Assembly: GCA_029857855.1 (NCBI GenBank)
Contig: JAOUGG010000111.1
Location: 1 to 7,161 of the forward strand
Direction of reading: 5' to 3'
DNA from: Acidimicrobiia bacterium
GTDB taxonomy: Bacteria > Actinomycetota > Acidimicrobiia > Acidimicrobiales > SZUA-35
DNA: 7,161 nt
A program made the position numbers and the translations under genes. The notes under the pieces are model-generated. The model was given only the letters and a program-made list of their open reading frames with translations, did no database searches and was not told the origin of the DNA. This document shows positions 1 to 5,478 of the stretch, one piece after another; the first letter of the stretch is position 1; the number at the start of each line of letters is the position of its first letter.

Positions 1-134
1 CGCCGTACACCGACACCAAGAAACGGCTGGTGCGGGCAGCGGTTCCCAGCCGATGGTCGCCCCGCGAACGCTTCGCCGCCTGGCTGGGGCGTTTCGCCCC
101 GCTGAAGCCGTTGAGCGAACGCCTCGAGCGTTGA
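1..134 (+). CDS. 3' end of an unrecognised gene (partial, C-terminal 43 residues)
   Basis: The frame beginning at base 3 is open from the window edge to a TGA at 132-134. About 35 of its 43 codons end in G or C, as expected for a real gene in this genome. The other two + frames read as unordered sequence. The visible C-terminus is basic and rich in Arg, Trp and Leu (it includes SPRERFAAWLGRFAPLKP) and suggests an amphipathic helical tail. I do not recognise the family, and the start lies outside the window. A 96-bp spacer separates it from the next + strand gene. No convincing terminator follows: the only hairpin candidate (around 141-153) has a 4-bp stem and no T tract. Confidence 0.55.
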   Translation, partial: PYTDTKKRLVRAAVPSRWSPRERFAAWLGRFAPLKPLSERLER

Positions 135-230
135 CGCTTGTGGCGTTTGCCGCCTGCCGTCTGGCCAATTGAAATCGATGCTACATTTCTGGCGTTCGTA
201 CTGGGGCGGTCACCAACATGGTGGTAATCG

Positions 231-1250
231 ATGGGTCATCAGGCACAGCACCGCCAAACGGCACGGGCCAAGCAGGGATGGAGTCTGCCTCGCGACGAGA
301 GCGTAGTTCTCCTCGGATGCTGGATTAGCGACCGACGGCGGGAACTCAATCTCACCAGTCAGGAGTTTGCCTCCATGCTGCCGAGAAGCACCGAGTGGCT
401 GGCGGCCGTGGAGGCCGGGACCTGCGTGCCGGCGCCATTTGGGCTGCAACTTCTGCGTCACGTCCTATCTGAGGCTGCGGGACGACCGATCGACCCCTGG
501 GCGGTTCTGCACGAGATCGAGGAGGATCCGTGGGGAGATCAGGCGAGGCTTCTACGCCGTCGACATGACCTACAATTTCGGCCTGACCAGAACTGGAACG
601 TCGACGAGTCGGATGGGCTCTTGCCGGTTGTCGACGAGATCGAGTATCGCGATCGCTTGCTCATCGTCTTCCCCCTCACGGTCTTCCTGCTGTTGGTGGG
701 CGTGGCCCTGTTGGCGAGGCCTGATGGTGAGTTAGGCGTTGGCGTTGAGGTCGATCTCGCCGTCAGCGCTCTTGCCTTCTCGGTCTTCACCACGTCGGTC
801 TACTTCGAACTCCGGTGGCTGAACTCGGCGCTCGATCGGCTGACTGCATGGTTTCGACAGGGTAGTCGGCGGCGATGGTTCGGTGCCATGGAGGAGGTCC
901 GCAACCTCCAAGGCCACCAATTGGCGGTCCAGGACGGTTGGTATCGGCCCGGCGAGTTCCGGTTCCTGATTCCGTCCTGCCGGGACCGGTTTCGCTCGTT
1001 GGCCAGAGAGATCGATATCAGCGAACGGGTGGCCGTGGTTCTTTTTCTGTTCGCCGGGTTGCTGCTTGCGCCCAGCGTTTTGGTGGCTGTGCACGCTCAG
1101 TCCGTTGACCCAGTGCAACAGTGGTTGCTGCTCATTGCCGTCAGCGCAGTTGTGGCGATGCGGCTTCTATACCGTCTTCGGGGGCGAACTCTCGATGCTG
1201 TCGACACGGCGCTGGTCGGCTACGGAGATCCGAAGATCCGACGTTCTTGA
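231..1250 (+). CDS. XRE-like helix-turn-helix domain fused to a four-helix membrane protein
   Basis: A 339-residue protein in two parts. Residues 28-80 follow the Xre/Cro helix-turn-helix pattern (RRRELNLTSQEFASMLPRS, then EWLAAVEAG, then P), although the usual G-V-S turn is replaced by LPRST. After an acidic linker (about 96-140) come four hydrophobic segments at about 143-162, 174-192, 267-288 and 298-314, with a basic loop (204-216) and a charged soluble stretch (217-265) between the second and third. It is presumably an inner-membrane protein with a cytoplasmic N-terminus; whether it still binds DNA is unknown. ATG 231 is the first start after an in-frame TAA at 225-227; its Shine-Dalgarno is poor. 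A TACATT hexamer at 182-187 in an AT-rich patch could be a -10. Over the first 90 codons about 69% end in G/C, against about 84% for the start of the ABC-F gene, and Leu168 is a rare TTA codon. The gene may therefore be accessory or acquired. Confidence 0.82.
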   Translation: MGHQAQHRQTARAKQGWSLPRDESVVLLGCWISDRRRELNLTSQEFASMLPRSTEWLAAVEAGTCVPAPFGLQLLRHVLSEAAGRPIDPWAVLHEIEEDPWGDQARLLRRRHDLQFRPDQNWNVDESDGLLPVVDEIEYRDRLLIVFPLTVFLLLVGVALLARPDGELGVGVEVDLAVSALAFSVFTTSVYFELRWLNSALDRLTAWFRQGSRRRWFGAMEEVRNLQGHQLAVQDGWYRPGEFRFLIPSCRDRFRSLAREIDISERVAVVLFLFAGLLLAPSVLVAVHAQSVDPVQQWLLLIAVSAVVAMRLLYRLRGRTLDAVDTALVGYGDPKIRRS

Positions 1251-1256
1251 TGCGAC

Positions 1257-1436
1257 TCACGCCGGCGAGACCGGAGGGGGTTCCGGATCGACGGAACCGA
1301 CTTCTTTGGCCCGCTTCTTCATCTGGTCAATGGCCTGCTCGGTTTCCTCGGGATTCCGCTCGCCCTCAGGTTCAAGGGTCGGAAGGTTGAGCAATGGTGT
1401 GGCGAACACGGCGACAACACAGAACACGATAAACAT
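1257..1436 (-). CDS. Small secreted or membrane-anchored acidic protein (59 aa)
   Basis: The minus strand encodes 59 residues from ATG (1436-1434) to TGA (1259-1257). The first 15 or so residues are strongly hydrophobic (MFIVFCVVAVFATPLL), like a signal-anchor or single membrane helix. The rest is hydrophilic, with an acidic helix (NPEETEQAIDQMKKRAKEV) and a proline-rich end (PEPPPVSPA). About 70% of codons end in G/C, and the hydrophobic-then-charged order argues for real coding. Cys6 lies within the hydrophobic stretch without a clear lipobox. The frame stays open upstream to 1581, but those codons read as arginine-rich junk and hold no ATG, GTG or TTG. There is no strong Shine-Dalgarno; an AAAGG lies about 14 bases before the ATG. 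The gene converges tail-to-tail with the helix-turn-helix gene, with 6 bp between the stops. It is 173 bp downstream of the M20 gene on the same strand. No known family was recognised. Confidence 0.5.
   Translation of the reverse strand: MFIVFCVVAVFATPLLNLPTLEPEGERNPEETEQAIDQMKKRAKEVGSVDPEPPPVSPA
1279..1298 (+). terminator. Possible weak terminator hairpin after the helix-turn-helix gene
   Basis: GGTTCCG (1279-1285) and CGGAACC (1292-1298) form a perfect 7-bp stem with a 6-base loop, 29 bases after the stop of the + strand helix-turn-helix gene. GACTTCTTT follows, a broken T tract. It lies inside the coding sequence of the convergent 59-residue gene, so it could be a coincidence of codon use. 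Confidence 0.25.
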
Positions 1437-1609
1437 GGGGAGACCATCGGCCTTTCGTGAGCGCCTTTGAGGATCGGCGATCGATCGTCGATATCTGGCC
1501 GCTGGTCTTCTCGATTCGCTCAGCAGGTGCCGATGTTCACCGGGGTGGTCCCTGGTGGAGTGACGACCTCGCCCGCATCGTCAATGATCGTGACCACGGC
1601 AGGACGAGG

Positions 1610-2863
1610 TCACCCGGTGTCGGTCATCGTCCAGGGGTAGGCGTTTCGGCCGCCATAGGTAGTTTCGCCGGACAGTAGCCGCTCCCGAGTTGGCGGATCG
1701 AGTGCGGCGTCGGCTGTCGTCCAGGCCATGGCGATGGCGCCTTCGACGGTGGCCCGGTCGGCCTCCGGGGTGCGACACAGGTTGGCGAACTCGACTTGAT
1801 GGTTGACCGCGTCGCCGGCTTCCAATCCCAGCATGGGGTGGATCGTGGGCATGAGTAGCGACAGGTTGGCCATGTCGGTCGACCCGCCGCCTCCCGTTTC
1901 CGGTGGTGCGAACGTGCGGCCCAGCGTCTCGGCGTTCCGCTGGTAGAGGCTCGTGAGCGTGGTGTCGGGATCAAACTCGGTATAGGGAATCCGGGTCGGT
2001 CGGATGTCGAGGGTGGCGCCGGTGGCCATCGCCCCGGCCTGGAAACAGGCATGGATGCGGGGGACGAGGTCCCGTAGCTGTTCGATCGACGGGGATCGAA
2101 GTTGGAACTTGGCGACCGCCCGGTGGGGAACGATGTTGGTGGCATCGCCTCCGTCGACCACGATGCCGTGGACCTGATCGCCCGGCGGCAGATGCTGACG
2201 GAGGAGCCCGATCGCCACCTGAGCCACGGTGATGGCATCCGCGGCGTTGACGCCCTTGTGAGGGGCGGTGCTGGCATGGGCAGGGTGGCCGCTGAAGTGG
2301 TACTCGAACGACGTGGTGGCCAGCGTGGTGAAGTCGGCCCGCTCGGTCGGGGAAGGGTGGACCATCATCGAGAAGTGCACGCCGTCGAACACACCCCGCT
2401 CGAGCAGAATGATCTTGCCACCGCCGCCCTCCTCAGCCGGGGTGCCAACCACCCGCACGGTGAGGTCCAGTTCGTCGGCCACTTCCGTCAGACCGATACC
2501 GGCCCCGACCCCGGCCGCCGCGATCATGTTGTGGCCACAGGCGTGACCTATGCCGGGCAGGGCGTCGAGTTCGGAACAGATCCCGACGGTCAGTGACCCG
2601 GAACCGTATGTGGCCACAAACGCCGTCGGAAGATCACCGACGCCGAGGGTAACCGAGAACCCGGCATTGCCCAGAACCTTTGCGCACGCCTCGGCGGCAT
2701 GCTGCTCCTCGAAGGCCAGTTCGGGGTGCTCCCAGATGTCGTGCGAGAGCTCGGTCAGCCTGGCGGCCTCGGCCTCGATCCGGGCCCGAATCCGGCCTTT
2801 GGCCTTGCTCCCGGTCGGTCGGTCCGTGGTCGTCGTCGTCTCGTTTTCGCCTGGCGATGTCAT
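1610..2863 (-). CDS. M20 family amidohydrolase / metallopeptidase (AbgB / PM20D2-like)
   Basis: A 417-residue zinc-dependent amide hydrolase of the M20D type, which includes p-aminobenzoyl-glutamate hydrolase subunit B, N-acyl-amino-acid amidohydrolases and the dipeptidase PM20D2. These cleave small amide or dipeptide bonds in the cytoplasm. Seen in the sequence: SELDALPGIGHACGHN (97-112), with metal and active-site candidates Asp100, Cys109 and His111; PAEEGGGGK (142-150), with Glu144/145 as general base and ligand; MMVHP (167-170) with His169; the dimerisation-domain segment SGHPAHASTAPHKGVNAADA (191-210); and GSTDMANLS (327-335) followed by PTIHPMLG and AVNHQ. Length and motif order are complete. 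Residues 1-22 are polar, Thr-rich and probably a disordered tail. ATG 2863 is preceded in frame by a TGA and has no clear Shine-Dalgarno, so the mRNA may be leaderless. The natural substrate cannot be told from sequence. It is transcribed divergently from the ABC-F gene. Confidence 0.93.
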   Translation of the reverse strand: MTSPGENETTTTTDRPTGSKAKGRIRARIEAEAARLTELSHDIWEHPELAFEEQHAAEACAKVLGNAGFSVTLGVGDLPTAFVATYGSGSLTVGICSELDALPGIGHACGHNMIAAAGVGAGIGLTEVADELDLTVRVVGTPAEEGGGGKIILLERGVFDGVHFSMMVHPSPTERADFTTLATTSFEYHFSGHPAHASTAPHKGVNAADAITVAQVAIGLLRQHLPPGDQVHGIVVDGGDATNIVPHRAVAKFQLRSPSIEQLRDLVPRIHACFQAGAMATGATLDIRPTRIPYTEFDPDTTLTSLYQRNAETLGRTFAPPETGGGGSTDMANLSLLMPTIHPMLGLEAGDAVNHQVEFANLCRTPEADRATVEGAIAMAWTTADAALDPPTRERLLSGETTYGGRNAYPWTMTDTG

Positions 2864-2897
2864 ACACCCAGCTAATCACACTCGATACCGTGAGCCC

Positions 2898-2954
2898 ATG
2901 CCGGTGATCGCCTTGTGGAGCGCGCCTCGGGGGCTTCGGCTTCGAGCCGAGTGA
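2898..2954 (+). CDS. Possible leaderless 18-aa leader peptide or truncated gene start
   Basis: ATG to TGA, encoding MPVIALWSAPRGLRLRAE. A TACCGT hexamer (2886-2891, fitting TAnnnT) ends 6 bases before the ATG, the spacing expected when transcription starts at the A of a leaderless ORF; no good -35 is visible. Two readings compete. First, it could be a leader peptide for the ABC-F gene 175 bp downstream: residues 14-16 are Arg-Leu-Arg, like the RLR of macrolide-stalled leaders such as ErmDL. The hairpin TCGGCT-TCG-AGCCGA (2936-2950) overlaps those codons. Second, MPVIALWSAPR resembles the N-terminus of sulfotransferase-family proteins (ALWSAPRS-ST), which would make it a decayed remnant. Neither reading is proven, and translation itself is unproven. 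Confidence 0.3.
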   Translation: MPVIALWSAPRGLRLRAE

Positions 2955-3012
2955 ACGCTCGTATGCCGTCACGGTCGAGAGCGTGCCGACCGTGGCCTGG
3001 CCGGTTCACCGC

Positions 3013-3041
3013 TCGACGGCACCGTCCGAAACCGGTAGTCT
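3013..3041 (+). promoter_or_regulatory. Promoter of the ABC-F gene (-35 TCGACG, -10 TAGTCT)
   Basis: TCGACG at 3013-3018 matches 4 of 6 bases of the -35 consensus. Exactly 17 bases later TAGTCT (3036-3041) fits the actinobacterial -10 pattern TAnnnT. The expected transcription start, 7-8 bases beyond, falls at or next to the G of the GTG at 3049. The mRNA would then begin with a GTG-AAG-TAA mini-ORF. No AT-rich WhiB7-type box is evident just upstream of the -35. Confidence 0.5.
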
Positions 3042-3048
3042 GAACAAC

Positions 3049-3129
3049 GTGAAGTAACTGCCTGTCCACGGTCCCGCGCTTCAAGCGCAACCGCTCCGGT
3101 CAATCGGAGCTCTCCCTGGAAGGCAGTTC
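3049..3129 (+). promoter_or_regulatory. Structured leader (candidate translational attenuator) of the ABC-F gene
   Basis: From the predicted transcription start the leader has four elements. A mini-ORF GTG-AAG-TAA occupies 3049-3057. A long-range stem pairs AACTGCCT-g-TCCA (3056-3068, G3064 bulged) with TGGAAGGCAGTT (3117-3128): 12 pairs and one bulge. Inside it lie two hairpins, GCGCT-TCA-AGCGC (3075-3087 region) and GCTCCG-GTCAAT-CGGAGC (3093-3110). The 3' arm of the outer stem holds the whole ribosome-binding site GGAAGG, and the mini-ORF stop codon overlaps the 5' arm. A ribosome halted at that stop would cover the 5' arm and free the binding site. There is no T run, so the design looks translational rather than a transcription terminator. 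The pairing is seen directly; the regulatory role is inferred. Confidence 0.5.
3118..3123 (+). promoter_or_regulatory. Ribosome-binding site of the ABC-F gene, sequestered in a stem
   Basis: GGAAGG lies 6 bases before ATG 3130 and fixes that start. All six bases are predicted to pair with the complementary segment 3061-3067 (CCT-g-TCC) in the leader stem. Confidence 0.7.
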
Positions 3130-4851
3130 ATGGCGCAACACGATCCCGTCACCCTCGTGGCCCGAGGCCTCTCCGTCGATCGTGGCGGACACAACGTCCT
3201 CCACAACGCCACCATCACGATCACGCCCGACGCCCGCATGGCCGTGGTCGGTCCCAACGGTGTCGGCAAGTCGACGCTGCTTCTGGCGCTGGCCGGACAT
3301 ATCCCGATCCGGTCCGGCACGATCACCGCGCACCCGCCCTCGGGGCGGGTCGGCCTGCTCGATCAGGTGCAGGAGCGGTCCGACACCACCACCGGCCGGG
3401 CGCTGGTGGCAGCCCGGATCGGAGTGGCCGACGCCCGCGCCGAATTCGAGGCGGCCACCCGGGCCCTGGCCGAACCACCGGTCGGGACGGCCGACGACCG
3501 TGGGGTGAGCGACGCAGTCGCCGACCGCTACGACGTCGCGCTCACCGCCTGGGAGGCCGTCGGCGGCTTCGACTTCGACCACCGCCTGGAGGCGGCGTGT
3601 CTCGAACTCGGTCTCGAAACCGATCACCTCGACCGCCCGACAGTCACTCTGTCGGGCGGTCAGCTGGCCAAACTCGGGCTGGCCTCGATCATGATCAGCC
3701 GCTTCGACATCACGATGCTCGACGAGCCGACCAACAACCTCGACCGCCACGGGTTGGCCGTGCTCGAACGGTGGGTGTCCCGCCATGACGGAGCGATCGT
3801 GATGGTGTCACACGACCGCACGTTCCTGGAGCGTACGATCACGTCCGTCGCCCGCGTCGAGGCCAATGGCTTCGATGCGGCGAACGGCAATGTCGAGGTG
3901 TTCACCGGCGGCTGGCAGGACTACGAGGAGCAGATCGCGTTGGCTCGCCGGCGGGCCGAGGAGCGTTTCGAGCGCTACACGACCGAGCGGGATCGGCTGG
4001 CGTCGCTGGCCCAACAGAAGCGGGAGTGGGCCGATCGGGGGGCCAGCCGGGTGAAGAAGCGCCCGGCCGACAACGACCGCAACCGCCGGATGAAGGAGTT
4101 GGCGTCGGCCGACCAGCAGGTCGGTGCGGCAAAGGCGGTGTCGAAGCGGCTGGAGCGGCTGGAGACGGTCGACAAGCCGTGGCAGCCGTGGCAGCTCCGG
4201 TTCACGATCGCCGAGACTGAGCGAGGTTCCTCCGACGTGATCGTGGCTCGAGATCTCGTGATCGAGCGCGGTGGGTTCCGGCTCGGCCCGGTGTCATTCA
4301 CGATCAACTGGGGCGAGCGTGTGTTGATCGACGGGGCGAACGGTTCGGGCAAGACCACGTTGGTCGGCGGGCTCCTCGGGCGGCTGGGCCCGACGAGCGG
4401 ATCTGCCGTGCTCGGTCCGTCGGTCGTCCCCGGGACGGTCGGGCAACTCCGACAGGCGTTCCTGACCGACGACTCGCTACTGACCGTGTTCGGCCGCCAC
4501 GCCGAGCTCGACCCGATGGAGACCCGATCGCTGCTCGCCAAGTTCGGTCTCGACGCCGACGCCGTCGCCCGCTCCGCCGCCACTCTCTCCCCCGGTCAGC
4601 AGACCCGGGCCGAACTGGCGGTGTTCCAGGCCCGAGGCGTGAATCTGATCGTGCTCGACGAGCCGACCAATCATCTCGACATGGAGGCCATCGAGCAACT
4701 CGAACAGGCGCTGGCCGACTTCAACGGGACCCTGCTCGTGATCACCCACGATCAACGCTTCCGGGAGGCGTTGCGCATCGACAAGTTGTTGGAGCTCGAC
4801 GACGGCGGACTCGTCGCCCAAGTGGCCCCTGCAGCCGGACCGAACGTATAG
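3130..4851 (+). CDS. ABC-F family ATPase (ribosome-associated; possible antibiotic-resistance/ribosomal protection factor)
   Basis: A 573-residue protein with two ATP-binding cassettes and no membrane segment, the ABC-F layout. These proteins bind the ribosomal E site and either act as translation factors or displace antibiotics bound to the large subunit. First cassette: Walker A GPNGVGKST (41-49), Q-loop DQ (78-79), signature LSGGQ (174-178), Walker B with LDEPTNNLD (197-205; catalytic Glu199) and switch His228. Linker at about 262-350: long, basic and helical (RRRAEERFERY, KREWADRG, SRVKKRPADNDRNRRMKEL). Second cassette: GANGSGKTT (402-410), LSPGQ (486-490), LDEPTNHLD (509-517; Glu511) and switch His540. 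LSPGQ instead of LSGGQ is, as I recall, common in actinobacterial relatives. Drug specificity cannot be read from the sequence. The structured leader that hides its ribosome-binding site favours an inducible resistance-type role over a housekeeping one; this is inference. Confidence 0.95.
   Translation: MAQHDPVTLVARGLSVDRGGHNVLHNATITITPDARMAVVGPNGVGKSTLLLALAGHIPIRSGTITAHPPSGRVGLLDQVQERSDTTTGRALVAARIGVADARAEFEAATRALAEPPVGTADDRGVSDAVADRYDVALTAWEAVGGFDFDHRLEAACLELGLETDHLDRPTVTLSGGQLAKLGLASIMISRFDITMLDEPTNNLDRHGLAVLERWVSRHDGAIVMVSHDRTFLERTITSVARVEANGFDAANGNVEVFTGGWQDYEEQIALARRRAEERFERYTTERDRLASLAQQKREWADRGASRVKKRPADNDRNRRMKELASADQQVGAAKAVSKRLERLETVDKPWQPWQLRFTIAETERGSSDVIVARDLVIERGGFRLGPVSFTINWGERVLIDGANGSGKTTLVGGLLGRLGPTSGSAVLGPSVVPGTVGQLRQAFLTDDSLLTVFGRHAELDPMETRSLLAKFGLDADAVARSAATLSPGQQTRAELAVFQARGVNLIVLDEPTNHLDMEAIEQLEQALADFNGTLLVITHDQRFREALRIDKLLELDDGGLVAQVAPAAGPNV
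3631..3661 (+). repeat. Perfect 12-bp inverted repeat inside the ABC-F gene
   Basis: GACCGCCCGACA (3631-3642) and TGTCGGGCGGTC (3650-3661) are exact reverse complements around a 7-base loop. The repeat covers codons for DRPTVTLSGGQ, so the 3' arm encodes most of the signature motif of the first cassette. No T run follows, so it does not look like a terminator. Confidence 0.85.
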
Positions 4852-4866
4852 TTGGCGGCTGACGCC

Positions 4867-5037
4867 ATGGACATCCGACCAAACCCTACTGACGAGGAGG
4901 CCGCGGCCATTGCCGCCGCAGTTTTCCTGGCCTGGCCCCAACCGGCGCTCGAGGCGGATCCTCCCTCGACGTCGACACGCTGGCGGTTCAGTGGCCGCTG
5001 GTGGCACCACAACCAACGCCGCCGACGCCGACCCTAG
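4867..5037 (+). CDS. Acyl-CoA carboxylase epsilon-subunit-like small protein
   Basis: A 56-residue protein from ATG 4867 to TAG 5035-5037. The N-terminus MDIRPNPTDEEAAAIAAAV matches the hallmark of the actinobacterial acyl-CoA carboxylase epsilon family, as in AccE5: a short strand, then (N/Q)PTDEE and an Ala-rich helix. The end has an RWRFSGRWW block and a very basic tail (RRRRRP), which I recall from similar small actinobacterial proteins. In the characterised complexes epsilon links the biotinylated alpha and carboxyltransferase beta subunits. A TTG at 4852 directly after the ABC-F stop would add five residues; I prefer ATG 4867, which has a weak GGCGG 8 bases upstream. It lies 15 bp after the ABC-F stop, so it is probably cotranscribed. 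No alpha or beta carboxylase gene is in view, so its partner and even its membership in a carboxylase are uncertain. Its last 50 bases overlap the convergent YgjV-like gene. Confidence 0.58.
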   Translation: MDIRPNPTDEEAAAIAAAVFLAWPQPALEADPPSTSTRWRFSGRWWHHNQRRRRRP

Positions 5038-5389
5038 TCTCATCGATCCAGGCCACGTTCGGATCCGGGACATCGACGACGGCCAGAAGAGCGACGTCGA
5101 GTTCGGGGGCCCCACTGGCGACGAGGCCGAGGCGGCTCCCTGTCATTTGGCCGCCGGTAGAGCCGGTGCCATGTCGATTGCGCTCGGCAAGCATGAACCT
5201 GAGGTGGATCAGGTGAATCGTCAAGGTGACAGCATTGGTGACGACAACCGGCCAGGCGGGTAACAGAACTCCGTAGGCGATGTAGGCCACCGCGCCGACG
5301 ACGGCCAAACCCCGGAGTCGGCCGATCGACCTCGTCATGACCGAGCCGATGATCAGCGTAGACGCGGCGAATCCCACCAGATCGGTCAT
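4988..5389 (-). CDS. YgjV-like small membrane protein
   Basis: A 133-residue protein. Residues 1-70 contain three membrane helices (about 2-18, 24-41 and 44-66), with short Arg-containing turns between the first two and a basic end (LRFMLAERNRH). The pattern MTDLVGFAASTLIIGS, then GAVAYIAYG, then WPVVVTNAVTL resembles the YgjV-type inner-membrane family (Imp-YgjV), whose function is unknown. Residues 71-133 form a Gly-rich, non-hydrophobic tail with one acidic block (ELDVALLAVVDVPDPNVAWID). I cannot match this tail to the family, and it may be an unconserved extension. ATG 5389 is fixed by a perfect AAAGGAGG 8 bases upstream. The TGA at 4988-4990 lies inside the convergent AccE-like gene. It follows the DUF72 gene by 89 bp on the same strand and may share its transcript. 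Confidence 0.7.
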   Translation of the reverse strand: MTDLVGFAASTLIIGSVMTRSIGRLRGLAVVGAVAYIAYGVLLPAWPVVVTNAVTLTIHLIHLRFMLAERNRHGTGSTGGQMTGSRLGLVASGAPELDVALLAVVDVPDPNVAWIDETRVGVGGVGCGATSGH

Positions 5390-5397
5390 CGTCGTAA

Positions 5398-5405
5398 CCT
5401 CCTTT
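5398..5405 (-). promoter_or_regulatory. Strong ribosome-binding site of the YgjV-like gene
   Basis: On the minus strand AAAGGAGG sits 8 bases before ATG 5389. It is the best Shine-Dalgarno in the window and decides the start. Confidence 0.8.
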
Positions 5406-5478
5406 GGCTGGATAGGACGTGCGCCGACCAGGCGCTGATACGCGGCCGTGCCGTTCCCGCCAAAACGAGGACAGTACT

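Noticed and set aside
132..160. Imperfect hairpin after the stop of the first partial gene
   Set aside because: Only about 4 continuous pairs (GGCG/CGCC) and no T tract, so it is not called as a terminator.
1066..1470. 134-codon + strand frame bridging the helix-turn-helix gene end and the spacer
   Set aside because: Overlaps the real gene out of frame and is antisense to the better 59-residue candidate; its composition is Ser/Arg-rich.
1478..1487. Palindrome CGATCGATCG in the spacer upstream of the 59-aa gene
   Set aside because: GATC/CGAT-rich words are common in GC-rich DNA, and nothing else marks it as a binding site.
1624..2277. 217-codon frame inside the M20 gene, same strand
   Set aside because: Ser/Pro/Arg-rich out-of-frame reading of a complete M20 enzyme.
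2102..2596. 164-codon + strand frame opposite the M20 gene
   Set aside because: His/Gly/Asp/Arg-rich shadow with no motif, antisense to the metal-binding region codons.
3100..3786. Long open frame on the minus strand (228 codons) opposite the first ABC-F cassette
   Set aside because: It mirrors a G/C-third-position gene, its protein has no recognisable motif, and the + strand frame carries clear Walker and signature motifs.
3975..4583. 202-codon open frame on the minus strand opposite the ABC-F linker and second cassette
   Set aside because: Ser/Arg/Pro-rich composition typical of an antisense shadow; no domain is seen.
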